A stretch of 64,000 nucleotides of DNA from Segatella hominis (GCF_004535825.1 NZ_SGVY01000015.1:1-64000); one strand, 5' to 3'; shown: positions 50,392 to 60,530, numbered from the stretch's first letter. Translations and numbers: made by a program. The notes: generated by a model from the letters alone, not told the origin.

Positions 50392-51828
50392 ATGAAAAAG
50401 ATATATTTAGTATTGGGTATTGCTGCAAGCATGATGTTCTCTTCATGCAGCGACTTCCTCGATAGAGAACCTTCTACAGAACTACCTACCAACTCTGCTA
50501 TTAAGAGTACTTCTGATTTGCAGAATGCCGTCAATGGTATTGGCTATGTCCTCTCTGGTTCTAGAATGTCATACGCCTCTGAGTTTACTCTTTTTGGTGA
50601 TTTGCGTACCAACGATTTCATGGCTCCTTCTTCACAGGGACAGACAGATGAAATCCGTCAATATGCTTATTCTCCAAACGGAACATATCCTGATGCAGGT
50701 TATCAGATTTTCTATAAGGCATTGTCAAATGTAAACAGTGCTTTGGAAGCTGTTCCTAATGTGGAAGGTAAGCAGGCTACAATTGACAATCTCAAAGGTC
50801 AGTTGATAGCTTGGCGTGGTTTGCTGCATTTCGACTTGGCTCGTATGTTCTGTTACATTCCAACAACAGTGGATAATCCTTCAAACTCTTTGGGCTTGGT
50901 TTTGGCAGACAAAACTTTCCCACAGGATTATAAGGGTACTCGTACAGATTTGAAAACAACTTACGACTACATTATTCAGCAGTTTACCGATGCACTTCCT
51001 TTGCTGAGCAAAACTTCTGATGTAGGTTACTTTAACTATTATGCAGCTTTGGCTCTTCGTGCTCGTGCTTACCTTTATGCTGGTGAATACACCAAGGCTC
51101 TTGCTGATGCTAAGGATGTCATAGATCATGCTGGTGAAGCAGGTTATGAACTTTATACTCGTAGCAATTATGTTTCTGCTTGGGCAAGTGCAGGAACCAC
51201 AGAGTCTCTTTTTGAGATGAAACTTTCTTCTGAGTATAATGCTCAACGTTATGGTCCTGGCTATTATACAGATGCAACAGGTTATCCTGAGTGCGCTTTC
51301 AATACTAACGGCTATTTGTACAAGTATCTTTCTTCTCATCCAAAGGACGTTCGTTCTGGTCTGATTAAAGATCAGACAGATGCTGATGAGTATGAGGCTG
51401 CAGCAGGTTATTATCCAGCAAAGTATCCTGGTCAGAATGCTAATATCTACGTAAATAATCCAAAGATTATCCGTCTTTCTGAGGTTTATCTGATTGCAGC
51501 AGAGGCTCAGTGGCACATTGACAATCCTGGTTCATACTCTTTGACTGCAACAAGTGCTGCAGCAGCTGAATACATCAATGCTATTCAGAAAAAACGTATT
51601 GAAGGATATGAGGATGTTACATCTGTAACTCTTCAGGATATTCTTCATCAATATGAGATTGAGTTGTTCTGCGAGAACCAGATAACTTATGCATATTGGC
51701 GTAATCACCAGAGTGTAATAAGTGGCGATGAGGAAGAAATCAAGTATAACGATTATCGTACTATCTTGCCTATTCCTCAGGCTGAGCGCGACTACAATAA
51801 GGAACTGCAGCAGAATCCTGAGTATTAA
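50392..51828 (+). CDS. SusD/RagB-type outer-membrane lipoprotein
   Basis: 478 residues. MKKIYLVLGIAASMMFSSCS DFLDREP has the lipobox and the standard CSDFLD start of SusD proteins. TPR-like helices (ALSNVNSALEAV, WRGLLHFDLARMFCYIP, ALRARAYLYAGEYTKALADA) and the end YRTILPIPQAERDYNKELQQ NPEY are typical. It forms the lid over the SusC barrel and binds substrate. One operon with susC, ended by a terminator. Confidence 0.95.
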   Translation: MKKIYLVLGIAASMMFSSCSDFLDREPSTELPTNSAIKSTSDLQNAVNGIGYVLSGSRMSYASEFTLFGDLRTNDFMAPSSQGQTDEIRQYAYSPNGTYPDAGYQIFYKALSNVNSALEAVPNVEGKQATIDNLKGQLIAWRGLLHFDLARMFCYIPTTVDNPSNSLGLVLADKTFPQDYKGTRTDLKTTYDYIIQQFTDALPLLSKTSDVGYFNYYAALALRARAYLYAGEYTKALADAKDVIDHAGEAGYELYTRSNYVSAWASAGTTESLFEMKLSSEYNAQRYGPGYYTDATGYPECAFNTNGYLYKYLSSHPKDVRSGLIKDQTDADEYEAAAGYYPAKYPGQNANIYVNNPKIIRLSEVYLIAAEAQWHIDNPGSYSLTATSAAAAEYINAIQKKRIEGYEDVTSVTLQDILHQYEIELFCENQITYAYWRNHQSVISGDEEEIKYNDYRTILPIPQAERDYNKELQQNPEY

Positions 51829-51925
51829 AATCTCAGAGGAACAAGCTAAGTTTCATAGATTTAGACAAATATTTTTAATCAACGATATAGGAATGCCATG
51901 AGTGGCATTTTCTATAAATCTCTCT

Positions 51926-51961
51926 GGAGAGGCTGGCTGTGAAGCTCGCCTCTCCTTTTTC
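51926..51961 (+). terminator. Intrinsic terminator of susCD
   Basis: GGAGAGGC (51926-51933) and GCCTCTCC (51948-51955) followed by TTTTT. The 25-nt core GAGGCTGGC(T/A)GTGAAG... recurs at 53179-53204 in front of the DUF1703 gene. Confidence 0.85.
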
Positions 51962-52029
51962 ATATATTGTTAAAGGTAAAACACTATTAGTCTTTTAAGC
52001 AAGCTAATAGAATAATCTTGAATTCATCA

Positions 52030-52137
52030 GGTCGAGTGTATGCCATACTGCCCCCAGTAAGTAAATTTTCTTCGGGCATGAAAGCTTAGTTTGGTGTCGC
52101 TGAATGTATGTTCAACGACATTGAACATAGACTTCAT
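52030..52137 (-). pseudogene. Possible transposase C-terminal scrap
   Basis: A 35-codon minus-strand frame reads MKSMFNVVEHTFSDTKLSFH ARRKFTYWGQYGIHST. VEHTFSDTKL vaguely resembles the last motif of DDE transposases, but I cannot name an IS family. The rest of 51962-52214 has no feature beyond the PP2C-like gene's promoter. Confidence 0.25.
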
Positions 52138-52214
52138 GCGGGTTTAGTGACTTTTTCATGGGGCTTTATATACTTTTTCTTGCGAATTATTAGACTTATT
52201 CAAGCAATTCTTTG

Positions 52215-52222
52215 TAATTTTG
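52215..52222 (+). promoter_or_regulatory. -7 box of the PP2C-like gene
   Basis: TAATTTTG, 20 bp before the ATG at 52242. Confidence 0.6.
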
Positions 52223-52241
52223 CATGTAAAAACATAAAGAG

Positions 52242-53021
52242 ATGGAAATAGTAGAAAGAAATATGGTAGGAAAGAAGAGCCAAGAGGCTTGTGAGGATGG
52301 TGTCGTCGTGACTGATGATTTCATCGCAGTGATTGATGGAAGTACGAGCAAGACTCCTACGCATCTTTCTCCCGACATGAAGAACGGACGCTATGCAATG
52401 GTGCTCATTTCTGAATTTATCAGAGAGAGACTCAAGGCTGAGGCTTCTGTTGATGACTTCTGCCAGGGCATTTCTTCCTATATATATAATAAGGTGTATA
52501 AGACTTTAGGCATGGAAGAGCGGATGAAACTGCATCCTGAAGAACGACTCACTGCTTCTGCCATCGTCTATTCCTGTGTCAGGAGAGAAGTGTGGATGGT
52601 GGGTGACTGTCAGGCACTCATCGGTGGCAAACTTTACGAAAACAACAAACCTTTTGAAGAAGAGATTGCCGCCAGACGTGCAAGCCTCATTCGACAGGGA
52701 ATGCCTCCTGCAGATGCACGCAAGGCTATCGAACCGTTGCTCATTCAGGCGATGCTCAATGGACAGAACATTCATTATGCGGTAATCGATGGATTTCCTA
52801 TCTACCGTGAGGGTGTAAAGGTCATTTCTCCAGCCATAGGAGAAATCGTTCTGGCAAGCGATGGATATCCGTTCCTGAAACCAACTCTTGCCGAAAGCGA
52901 GGCTGCCCTACAGGCTCAACTCGCAGCCGATCCTCAAAACATTTCCTCTTTCCTTGCCACTAAGGGACTGCTGGAGGGCAATCACAGTTTTGACGACCGG
53001 TCTTATATCCGGTTCAAATAA
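52242..53021 (+). CDS. PP2C-like phosphatase-fold protein
   Basis: 259 residues, cytoplasmic. ACEDGVVVTDDFIAVIDGST (about 15-34), RLTASAIVYSCVRREVWMVG DCQALI, GEIVLASDGYPFLKPT and HSFDDRSYIRF follow the order of PP2C motifs, with Asp residues at the expected metal positions (D-G-S, S-D-G, D-D). A serine/threonine phosphatase or a glycan-linked hydrolase-like role is possible; I do not recognise a characterised member. It is monocistronic, with promoter and terminator. The codons at 52481-52495 hold a copy of the 15-mer repeat (YIYNKV). Confidence 0.65.
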   Translation: MEIVERNMVGKKSQEACEDGVVVTDDFIAVIDGSTSKTPTHLSPDMKNGRYAMVLISEFIRERLKAEASVDDFCQGISSYIYNKVYKTLGMEERMKLHPEERLTASAIVYSCVRREVWMVGDCQALIGGKLYENNKPFEEEIAARRASLIRQGMPPADARKAIEPLLIQAMLNGQNIHYAVIDGFPIYREGVKVISPAIGEIVLASDGYPFLKPTLAESEAALQAQLAADPQNISSFLATKGLLEGNHSFDDRSYIRFK

Positions 53022-53030
53022 ACATAAAAA

Positions 53031-53074
53031 AGTCCTATACCAGTAATATCCCGGTATAGGGCTTTTATTATAAT
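53031..53074. terminator. Terminator of the PP2C-like gene
   Basis: AAGTCCTATACC and GGTATAGGGCTT form a stem with T-runs on both strands, so it works in both directions. Before the 58-bp duplication arose it may also have ended metG. Confidence 0.8.
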
Positions 53075-53126
53075 CTAAGATCTTATCGATGATCTTATTT
53101 TTTATCCTATTTGATGATCTTGTCTT

Positions 53127-53184
53127 TTTATCCTACCTGACTTCCTGGCTTTACCTTGCCAAGGAGAGAGGTCACGTTGAGGCT
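53127..53184. repeat. 58-bp direct repeat, left copy of the metG 3' end
   Basis: Identical to 54978-55035, which encodes the last residues of metG ([17 protein letters not shown] and stop, minus strand). Here it is a stub with no metG attached. The pair brackets the DUF1703 ATPase gene, 1851 bp apart. Just before it, 53080-53127 carries two imperfect copies of a GATGATCTT...TTTATCCTA unit. Confidence 0.97.
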
Positions 53185-53214
53185 GGCAGTGAAGCTCGCC
53201 TCTCTTTTTTTGTC
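53179..53214 (+). terminator. Terminator-like hairpin at the cassette's left edge
   Basis: GAGGC (53179-53183) and GCCTC (53198-53202), then TCTTTTTTT. Its core matches the susCD terminator at 51926-51961, and it begins inside the last bases of the 58-bp repeat. Confidence 0.65.
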
Positions 53215-53274
53215 TTTTTATTTGCGTATCTAATATTTTATTCGTAACTTCGCATTGTCTAAAGAAATATAGCT

Positions 53275-54837
53275 ATGGAAGAGATAAGAAAATACCCAGT
53301 AGGAATGCAAACCTTCTCTGATATACGAAAGGGTAATTATGTGTACGTTGATAAGACAAGGTATATTGTCGATTTCTTGCGTAATGGTTCTAAATATGTG
53401 TTTCTGAGTCGTCCTAGACGATTCGGTAAGTCGCTTTTTGTCTCTACGCTCCAGGCATATTATGAGGGCAGGAAGGATCTGTTTGATGGTTTGGCACTTG
53501 GCGAATATGAGAAAGAATGGGTGAGACATCCTGTTCTTCACTTCGACATGAGTACTGCCAAAAATCAGACACCCGAGGGGTTAGAAGAGATGCTGGGCTA
53601 CATGCTTTCTGAATACGAGCAGGTCTATGGACGTGACGAATTGGCGGTGCAACCGAGCCAGCGTTTGCAGTCTTTGGTTAAGCGTGCCTATAAGCAGACG
53701 GGGCAAAAGGTGGTCGTTTTGATAGATGAATACGATGCTCCTCTCTTGGATGTCGTGCATGAAAAGGAAAGTTTGATGTCATTGCGCTTGGTTATGAGGA
53801 AGTTTTATAGCCCATTGAAATATTTAGACCCTTGGCTGGAATTTATCTTTATCACGGGTATTACCAAGTTCTCTCAGTTGAGTATCTTTAGCGAGATCAA
53901 CAATTTGGATAATATCAGCATGTTCGACCAGTATTCTGCTATCTGTGGTATCAGCAAGACAGAACTTCTGACAGCGATGAAGCCTGATGTTGAGTTGTTA
54001 GCCAAGTCTTTGGGAAAAACTTTTGATGAAACGGTTGCCGAGTTGAGTTCATATTATGATGGTTATCATTTCAGTAAAAAATCAGAAGATGTGTTCAATC
54101 CGTTTAGCCTGGTTAAAGCTTTGAGAAGTCAGGAAATAGCTGCTTATTGGTTTAGTTCAGGTACTCCATCTTACATTATCAACACTTTACGCAAACATCA
54201 TGTGGGTGTGATGGATATTGAACAGAAATCTGTAGGAGTGGATGATTTCGATGTCTCTCCTGAGCAGATGACTTCAGCTTTACCATTGCTTTATCAGAGT
54301 GGGTATCTCACCATCAAGAAGTATAACCCTATCTTGCAGAGCTATCAGCTGGATTATCCAAACAAGGAAGTGTGTGTGGGGATGATTCGCTCCTTGGCTC
54401 CTAACTATCTCTCTCCAATATCGTTGAACAATAATAGTTTCATCTTCGATTTTTTGGAGCAACTATATGACAATAACATGGACGGTGCGTTGCAGAAAAT
54501 GCAGGCTTATCTTGCCAGTATCTCCAATCGACTTGCCAACAAGAACGAGAAGGATTTCCAAACGGTCTTTTATCTCATCTTTAATTTGATGGGTGCTTAC
54601 ATCTTGGTGGAGGAGGATAGTGCAATAGGCAGAGCAGATGCCGTTCTTCACATGCCAGATACCATTTATGTGATGGAACTGAAGTTTGATAAGACGGCTG
54701 AGGAAGCTTTGCAACAGATAGATGATAAAGGCTATCTTATTCCTTATTCTGCTGATGGCAAACGACTGGTAAAAGTAGGAATCAACTATGACAGCCAGAA
54801 GAGAACCATTGGTGAATGGAAGATAGTAGAAGGGTAA
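53275..54837 (+). CDS. Predicted AAA-ATPase with DUF1703 nuclease end (AAA_9 family)
   Basis: 520 residues. [30 protein letters not shown] then Walker [12 protein letters not shown] (about 47-57) and Walker [15 protein letters not shown] (about 145-158) are diagnostic. The C-terminal DUF1703 part has [28 protein letters not shown], a PD-(D/E)XK-type core (D, E-x-K). Function in this large Bacteroidales family is unknown. Unlike the other ATPase genes, its upstream region has no long palindrome, but the gene is bracketed by 58-bp copies of the metG 3' end. Confidence 0.9.
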   Translation: MEEIRKYPVGMQTFSDIRKGNYVYVDKTRYIVDFLRNGSKYVFLSRPRRFGKSLFVSTLQAYYEGRKDLFDGLALGEYEKEWVRHPVLHFDMSTAKNQTPEGLEEMLGYMLSEYEQVYGRDELAVQPSQRLQSLVKRAYKQTGQKVVVLIDEYDAPLLDVVHEKESLMSLRLVMRKFYSPLKYLDPWLEFIFITGITKFSQLSIFSEINNLDNISMFDQYSAICGISKTELLTAMKPDVELLAKSLGKTFDETVAELSSYYDGYHFSKKSEDVFNPFSLVKALRSQEIAAYWFSSGTPSYIINTLRKHHVGVMDIEQKSVGVDDFDVSPEQMTSALPLLYQSGYLTIKKYNPILQSYQLDYPNKEVCVGMIRSLAPNYLSPISLNNNSFIFDFLEQLYDNNMDGALQKMQAYLASISNRLANKNEKDFQTVFYLIFNLMGAYILVEEDSAIGRADAVLHMPDTIYVMELKFDKTAEEALQQIDDKGYLIPYSADGKRLVKVGINYDSQKRTIGEWKIVEG

Positions 54838-54907
54838 ATAATGATGGTGCTGACCTTTACCGTAGGTTATCGCTTTACGTTATAAAAGAATAATTTGGAT
54901 AGAAATA

Positions 54908-54946
54908 AGAAAAGCCTCAAATCCGCAAAGGATTTGAGGCTTTTGC
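54908..54946. terminator. Bidirectional terminator between the DUF1703 gene and metG
   Basis: AAAAGCCTCAAATCC (54910-54924) and GGATTTGAGGCTTTT (54930-54944) are perfect 15-bp arms around GCAAA. Confidence 0.9.
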
Positions 54947-54977
54947 CTTATCTGATAATCAGATGATTCTATGATTC

Positions 54978-55035
54978 TTTATCCTACCTGACTTCCTGGC
55001 TTTACCTTGCCAAGGAGAGAGGTCACGTTGAGGCT
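54978..55035. repeat. 58-bp direct repeat, right copy (within metG 3' end)
   Basis: Exact match to 53127-53184. It includes the metG stop codon and the last 19 codons. The reading frame of metG is intact on this side. Confidence 0.97.
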
Positions 55036-57045
55036 TCCGTCGAAGTTGACAGCACTCAGAATCATACCCTGGCTCTCGATACCCATCATCTTGCGAGGAG
55101 CAAAGTTGGCTACGAACAATACGTCCTTGCCGATCAGCTGCTCTGGCTCGTAGTAGGCTGCGATACCTGAGCAGATAGTACGCTCAGTACCAGTACCATC
55201 ATCGATGGTGAACTTTAGGAGCTTCTTGGATTTTTTTACCTTCTCGCAGTTCAGAATATGGCCCACGCGAATGTCGAGCTTCTCGAAATCATCAAAGCTA
55301 ACCTCTGGCTTGATAGGTACAGCCTTGTATTCAGCCTCCTCGTTAGCCTTCTTGGTGTCAGCGAGTTTCTGCAACTGTTTCTCGATGACCTCATCCTCAA
55401 TCTTCTCGAAGAGCAACTCTGGCTCACCGAGCTGAGTACCCGCCTTGAGCAAGTCTGTGCTGCCCAACTGGGTCCATTCGAAAGTTGGCATGTTGATCAT
55501 CTTGCGCAGTTTCTCAGAAGAGAAAGGCAAGAATGGTTCGAAAGCGATGGCGAGGTTGGCAACCAACTGGAGGGAGATATTCAGGATAGTCTCCACACGC
55601 TTAGGATCGGTCTTCCAAACCTTCCAAGGCTCACATTCTGTGATGTATTTATTACCGATGCGGGCGAGGTTCATAGCCTCTTTCTGAGCCTCACGGAATT
55701 TGAATACGTTGAGATACTGCTCTACCTTCTCCTTCACGTCTTTGAACTCAGCGATAGCCTTCTCATCTACCTCCTGCAGTTCGCCGCAAGCAGGAACTAC
55801 ACCGCCCCAATATTTCTTAGTGAGTTGGAGAGCACGGTTTACGAAGTTACCATAAACAGCAACCAATTCAGAGTTGTTGCGCTCCTGGAAATCCTTCCAT
55901 GTGAAGTTGTTGTCCTTGGTCTCAGGAGCATTGGCTGTCAATACATAGCGCAAAACATCCTGCTTGCCAGGGAGATCTACGAGATACTCGTGCAACCAGA
56001 CTGCCCAGTTACGAGAGGTAGAAATCTTATCATCCTCAAGATTCAGGAATTCGTTGGCAGGCACGTTGTCTGGCAGGATATAGTCGCCGTGTGCCTTCAG
56101 CATAGTAGGGAAGATGATGCAGTGGAACACGATGTTGTCCTTACCGATGAAGTGAACGAGACGAGTCTCAGGATCCTGCCACCATTTCTGCCATGTGCCC
56201 CATTTCTCAGGCTGTGCATCGCAGAGTTCCTTGGTATTTGAGATGTAACCGATAGGTGCATCAAACCATACGTAGAGCACCTTACCCTCAGCACCCTCCA
56301 CAGGAACAGGAATACCCCAATCCAGGTCGCGGGTCATCGCACGAGGCTGCAAATCCATGTCAAGCCAGCTTTTGCACTGACCATAAACATTAGTTCTCCA
56401 CTCCTTGTGACCTTCCAGAATCCATTGCTTCAGCCAGTCCTGATACTTTCCTAAAGGCAGATACCAGTTCTTGGTAGGCTTCTTCACGAGACCATGTCCA
56501 GGATTGTTCTTGTTGGTTGGGTTGATCAACTCCTCAGGCGAAAGTGTAGCACCACATTTCTCGCACTGGTCACCATAGGCACCTTCAGCACCACAGCGAG
56601 GACAAGTACCCACGATGTTACGGTCTGTGAGGAATTCTCCTGTTACCTCATCGCAGAACTGCTCCTCTACCTTCTCTTCGAGCACGCCCTTATCATAGAG
56701 AGTGCGGAAGAAATCAGAAGCAAACTTATTGTGAACTTTTGAGGTCGTACGGCTATAGATATCAAAGGAAATGCCGAAGTCCTCAAAACTTTTCTTGATC
56801 AGATTGTGATAGCGGTCCACCACCTCCTGTACGGTGATGCCCTCTTTCTTGGCACGGATGGTTACAGGTACACCGTGCTCATCACTACCGCCGATGAAAA
56901 CAACGTCTTGTTTTTTGAGTCGGAGATAGCGCACGTAGATATCGGCTGGCACATATACACCTGCCAGGTGTCCGATATGTACACCACCATTGGCGTATGG
57001 CAAAGCTGCCGTCACAGTGGTACGTTTGAAATTTTTCTGTTCCAT
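54979..57045 (-). CDS. metG: Methionyl-tRNA synthetase
   Basis: 688 residues. [20 protein letters not shown] contains HIGH, and [13 protein letters not shown] the KMSKS equivalent. The Cys4 zinc knuckle is [18 protein letters not shown] (about 147-164). The C-terminal tRNA-binding EMAP-II-like domain is [20 protein letters not shown] through GMILSA. It charges initiator and elongator tRNA-Met. The -7 box TAATTTTG (57081-57088, minus) lies 36 bp upstream. Its last 58 bp are duplicated beyond the neighbouring ATPase gene. Confidence 0.97.
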   Translation of the reverse strand: MEQKNFKRTTVTAALPYANGGVHIGHLAGVYVPADIYVRYLRLKKQDVVFIGGSDEHGVPVTIRAKKEGITVQEVVDRYHNLIKKSFEDFGISFDIYSRTTSKVHNKFASDFFRTLYDKGVLEEKVEEQFCDEVTGEFLTDRNIVGTCPRCGAEGAYGDQCEKCGATLSPEELINPTNKNNPGHGLVKKPTKNWYLPLGKYQDWLKQWILEGHKEWRTNVYGQCKSWLDMDLQPRAMTRDLDWGIPVPVEGAEGKVLYVWFDAPIGYISNTKELCDAQPEKWGTWQKWWQDPETRLVHFIGKDNIVFHCIIFPTMLKAHGDYILPDNVPANEFLNLEDDKISTSRNWAVWLHEYLVDLPGKQDVLRYVLTANAPETKDNNFTWKDFQERNNSELVAVYGNFVNRALQLTKKYWGGVVPACGELQEVDEKAIAEFKDVKEKVEQYLNVFKFREAQKEAMNLARIGNKYITECEPWKVWKTDPKRVETILNISLQLVANLAIAFEPFLPFSSEKLRKMINMPTFEWTQLGSTDLLKAGTQLGEPELLFEKIEDEVIEKQLQKLADTKKANEEAEYKAVPIKPEVSFDDFEKLDIRVGHILNCEKVKKSKKLLKFTIDDGTGTERTICSGIAAYYEPEQLIGKDVLFVANFAPRKMMGIESQGMILSAVNFDGSLNVTSLLGKVKPGSQVG

Positions 57046-57080
57046 ATTAGCTAATATACATTTTTTTGTTATTTTGGGTG

Positions 57081-57088
57081 CAAAATTA
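57081..57088 (-). promoter_or_regulatory. -7 box of metG
   Basis: TAATTTTG on the minus strand, 36 bp before the start codon. 57089-57230 to its right is AT-rich without a gene. Confidence 0.6.
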
Positions 57089-57230
57089 CAAAAAATAGTT
57101 GGAAACTGGGAAGTTTTTCGATGCTTTTCTTAATATAGTAAGGTGTGACTACGGAAAATAATGCGGAAAACCCTTCAGATGACTATTTTAGAAACAATAT
57201 GAAGAGAGTTTTGTATGCAAAAGAAGTGAA

Positions 57231-57317
57231 AAATAGAGGAAAACGATTGAAAATAGAGGAAATTAGGGGAAATTAGAGGAAAATTTCCCCTAATTTCATT
57301 TTTTATTATTATATTTG
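57231..57317 (+). promoter_or_regulatory. Palindromic repeat array and promoter of the fic gene
   Basis: Half-sites AAATAGAGGAAA (two copies) and AATTAGGGGAAATTAG lead into a palindrome with 16-bp perfect arms, 57259-57274 and 57282-57297. The -7 box TATATTTG is at 57310-57317, so the right arm reaches the -33 region. The 40 bp at 57258-57297 are repeated exactly at 58721-58760 behind the gene. Confidence 0.88.
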
Positions 57318-57366
57318 CAGGCAAAATAGATATGATTTATATGCTATCCGTAAATAATAATGTAAA

Positions 57367-58680
57367 ATGATAGAATCTCCTCCAAAATTCTCTGAAGCTA
57401 ATGAACAAGAGTCCATTAAGCTGTTGGTTAATCCTATATATGGTGACCTTTTAGCAAAAATAGATGATGGTTACTACTATTGGGACAAGGTGAAGTATAT
57501 GGTTCCTTCGGGCATTCTGCCCGAAGTGCTTTGGCAGGCTGTAAAGTTTAAGAGGCGGTTGAATGTTATAAATCTCAAGTTTGGAAAGTTGCAATTTCAT
57601 TTTACGATAACAAGTAAGATGCAGCAACTTCTTCATGAGTTTGATATGAATTTTGGCGGTAGCCTTGGTGCTGGTGGTATTATTCCTGAAAAAGACCACA
57701 AAGTGTATTTGTTAAGTTCTATCATGGAAGAGGCCATTGCTTCTAGCCAAATGGAAGGAGCTTCCACGACGAGGAAAGTGGCGAAAGAAATGTTGCGTAA
57801 ACAAGCAAAGCCTATCAATAAAAGTCAACAAATGATAGTCAACAACTATGCTACTATCCAATATTTGGTTGCGCATAAGGATGAACGTTTTAGCTTGGAG
57901 GCATTATTGAATATTCATAGACTAATAGCCAAAGAGACTCTTAATGACTCTTCTGATGAAGGTGCATTAAGGAAAGATGACAAGATATGTGTCATGAATG
58001 ATATTACAGGAGAAATAGTTCATACACCTCCATTTGCAGCAGATTTAAAAGGTTTGTTGACAGACTTATGTAACTTTGCTAATGACGATAAAAATGAACC
58101 ATTCATTCATCCCATTATTAAAGGTATTATTATTCATTTTATGTTGGCGTATTTTCATCCGTTTGTTGATGGTAATGGGCGGACTTCTCGTTCTTTAATT
58201 TATTGGTATCTCTTGAAAAAAGGCTATTGGCTAACTGAGTTTCTGTCAATTTCGCGAGTTATTTATAAAAGTAAGAACCAGTACGAAAAATCTTTTTTGT
58301 ATGTTGAGCAAGATGAGTTGGATTTGTCTTATTTTATCGTGTATCATCTACAGGCGATGAAGAAAGCATATGAGGCTTTGCAGGTTTATCTTCGGAAGAA
58401 GATGAAAGAAAGAGAGGAATATTACCAATTTCGTGGTTTTAGTAATATCAATGAGCGTCAGGGACAAATTCTAAAGATCTTTAGTGAAAAACCTAAGACG
58501 CTCTTGACGGCAAAAGAGGTATCTATACGTTTTCCTATTACAATAAGGACAGCTCGTACAGATTTACAGCATCTTGTAGAATTGAAGTTGTTGGCAAAAG
58601 CACCTATAAACAAGCGCATGGTTGGGTATATCAGGGCTGAAGGATTCGAAGATATTTTAAAAGAATTGACAAATTTATAG
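57367..58680 (+). CDS. Fic family protein with C-terminal winged helix
   Basis: 437 residues. FHPFVDGNGRTSR (His264) is the complete Fic active site, normally used for AMPylation. SSQMEG (about 126-131) fits the inhibitory helix motif (S/T)xxxE(G/N), so it is a self-inhibited (class II-like) enzyme. The last about 85 residues (NERQGQILKIFSEKPKTLLT AKEVSIRF, TARTDLQHLVELKLLAK) form a winged-helix DNA-binding domain that could bind the palindromes at its promoter. Target unknown. Flanking 40-bp repeats make it look like a one-gene cassette. Confidence 0.92.
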   Translation: MIESPPKFSEANEQESIKLLVNPIYGDLLAKIDDGYYYWDKVKYMVPSGILPEVLWQAVKFKRRLNVINLKFGKLQFHFTITSKMQQLLHEFDMNFGGSLGAGGIIPEKDHKVYLLSSIMEEAIASSQMEGASTTRKVAKEMLRKQAKPINKSQQMIVNNYATIQYLVAHKDERFSLEALLNIHRLIAKETLNDSSDEGALRKDDKICVMNDITGEIVHTPPFAADLKGLLTDLCNFANDDKNEPFIHPIIKGIIIHFMLAYFHPFVDGNGRTSRSLIYWYLLKKGYWLTEFLSISRVIYKSKNQYEKSFLYVEQDELDLSYFIVYHLQAMKKAYEALQVYLRKKMKEREEYYQFRGFSNINERQGQILKIFSEKPKTLLTAKEVSIRFPITIRTARTDLQHLVELKLLAKAPINKRMVGYIRAEGFEDILKELTNL

Positions 58681-58698
58681 TTTCTAATAATGAAAACT

Positions 58699-58761
58699 GG
58701 GGAATTTAGAGGAAATTAGGGGAAATTAGGGGAAATTAGAGGAAAATTTCCCCTAATTTCC
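58699..58761. repeat. Repeat array downstream of the fic gene
   Basis: Four GGAAATTAG(A/G)GG-type units end in the same palindrome as upstream. 58721-58760 is identical to 57258-57297 (40 of 40). On the minus strand it could double as a hairpin behind yifB. Confidence 0.95.
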
Positions 58762-58914
58762 TATTCTGATTTGAAGTTGGTCTTTATCCCCCTCTTCCCA
58801 GTCGCCTCGGTGACTGCCCTGTTATTTTATGTCTATTCTTGTGAATACAGTTCCATCTTTGAAGGTATATTGCACAAGCCCATACTTTTTTACCACAATA
58901 TATGGTTGCCAAAA

Positions 58915-60465
58915 TCAAATATGCCCTCTTTCTGCCCAATCTCCACGGTCGAGTGCACGATAGCCGATGGCTTCTGCCAGATGATGCAGTTCCACATGCT
59001 CGCAACCTTCCAGGTCGGCGATGGTGCGGGCTACTTTCAGAATGCGACTGTAGGCTCTTGCTGATAGAGAGAGTTTTTCCATTGCCATGCGAAGCATATC
59101 TATGCCTGCTTCATTGGGTTCTGCGAACTGGTGAATCATCCTTTCTGTCATCTGGGCATTGCAGTGGATACCTTTGTAGTCCTTGTATCTTGCTGCTTGT
59201 ATCTCCCTTGCCTTGATGACTCGTTCCCGGATGTTGGCACTTGGCTCTCCCGGAGCTGCTTTTGAAATATCCTTGAAAGGTACGGGAGTGATTTCACACT
59301 GGATGTCGATGCGGTCGAGCAATGGACCCGAAATCTTGTTCATGTATCGTTGGATCTGACCAGGAGTGCAGACGCAATGATGGGTGGGATCTCCGTAATA
59401 ACCGCACGGACACGGATTCATGCTTGCTATAAACATGAATGAGCAGGGATAATCTGTAGAATATTTGGAGCGGCTGATAGTGATATGTCGGTCTTCCAAT
59501 GGTTGGCGGAGTACCTCCAGCGTGGTTTTGTTAAATTCCGGTAATTCGTCACAGAAAAGCACACCGTTATGTGCCAGAGAGATTTCTCCTGGTTGCGGAT
59601 TGCTTCCTCCTCCTACCAGTGCTACCTGTGAGATCGTATGGTGGGGAGCACGGAAAGGACGTTGGGAGATCAGAGATACGTTCTTGCCTAATTTTCCTGC
59701 GATGGAATGTATCTGAGTGGTCTCCAGACTTTCAGATAGGGTGAGGGGTGGAAGGATAGATGGTAAACGCTTAGCCATCATAGATTTTCCGGATCCCGGA
59801 GGACCTACCATGATGAGATTATGTCCGCCTGCTGCTGCAATCTCCAGCGCACGCTTCACATTTTCCTGTCCTCTAACGTCTGCATAGTCGAGATCACAAT
59901 GGGTTTGGTTTTCATAAAATTCCTTGCGTGTATCTACGATGGTAGGAGCGAAATTCTGCTTGTCGCTGATAAAACTGACCACTTCTGCCAGCGTACTCAT
60001 GCCATAGACTTCGAGCTTATTGACCACAGCCGCCTCCCTCGCATTCTGTTTCGGTACAATCAATCCCTTGAAATGTTCTGCCCTGGCTCTGATGGCTATA
60101 GGGAGCGCACCCTTGATGGGCTGAAGAGATCCATCAAGGCTCAATTCGCCTACAAACATAAATTCCTTGAAATGCGTTTCGGGTACATCGCCGTTTGCCC
60201 CCAAGATGCCTACAGCAAGGGGCAGATCGAAACTGCTGCCTTCTTTTCTGAGATCGGCAGGAGCCAGATTGATGGTGATGTCGGCTACAGGAAACTTGAA
60301 ACCGCTATACTGCAAGGCTGCTGATATGCGGCTTCTACTCTCTCTTACGGCCTCGTCTCCAAGTCCCGTAAGATGATATTGGACTCCTCGTGTGAGGCTG
60401 ACCTCCACGGTTACCGTAGTCACGTCCAATCCATTGACTGCGGCGCAATAAGTTTTGACTAACAT
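58915..60465 (-). CDS. YifB/ComM-family Mg-chelatase-like ATPase
   Basis: 516 residues. MLVKTYCAAVNGLDVTTVTV EVSLTRG opens the Lon-protease-like domain. GPPGSGKSMMAKRLPSILPP is Walker A and NGVLFCDELPEFNKTTLEVL Walker B. CPCGYYGDPTHHCVC is the Cys cluster of the family. ComM orthologues act as DNA helicases promoting branch migration during natural transformation. Whether this bacterium transforms is unknown. The usual length is 500-515, so it is complete. Confidence 0.92.
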   Translation of the reverse strand: MLVKTYCAAVNGLDVTTVTVEVSLTRGVQYHLTGLGDEAVRESRSRISAALQYSGFKFPVADITINLAPADLRKEGSSFDLPLAVGILGANGDVPETHFKEFMFVGELSLDGSLQPIKGALPIAIRARAEHFKGLIVPKQNAREAAVVNKLEVYGMSTLAEVVSFISDKQNFAPTIVDTRKEFYENQTHCDLDYADVRGQENVKRALEIAAAGGHNLIMVGPPGSGKSMMAKRLPSILPPLTLSESLETTQIHSIAGKLGKNVSLISQRPFRAPHHTISQVALVGGGSNPQPGEISLAHNGVLFCDELPEFNKTTLEVLRQPLEDRHITISRSKYSTDYPCSFMFIASMNPCPCGYYGDPTHHCVCTPGQIQRYMNKISGPLLDRIDIQCEITPVPFKDISKAAPGEPSANIRERVIKAREIQAARYKDYKGIHCNAQMTERMIHQFAEPNEAGIDMLRMAMEKLSLSARAYSRILKVARTIADLEGCEHVELHHLAEAIGYRALDRGDWAERGHI

Positions 60466-60530
60466 ATATTTGAATCCATTATTTTGTTTTCTTGCAGATA
60501 TCTGCTTTATGTAGAAATTCTGCCAGCTGA

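Noticed and set aside
55258-56241. Plus-strand open frame of 327 codons within metG
   Set aside because: It is a shadow of the synthetase gene on the opposite strand, with no motif of its own.
58822-58917. In-frame 31-codon extension after the yifB TGA (FWQPYIVVKKYGLVQYTFKD)
   Set aside because: The YifB product is already full length, and nothing indicates readthrough or selenocysteine insertion; it is most likely chance or a tiny remnant.
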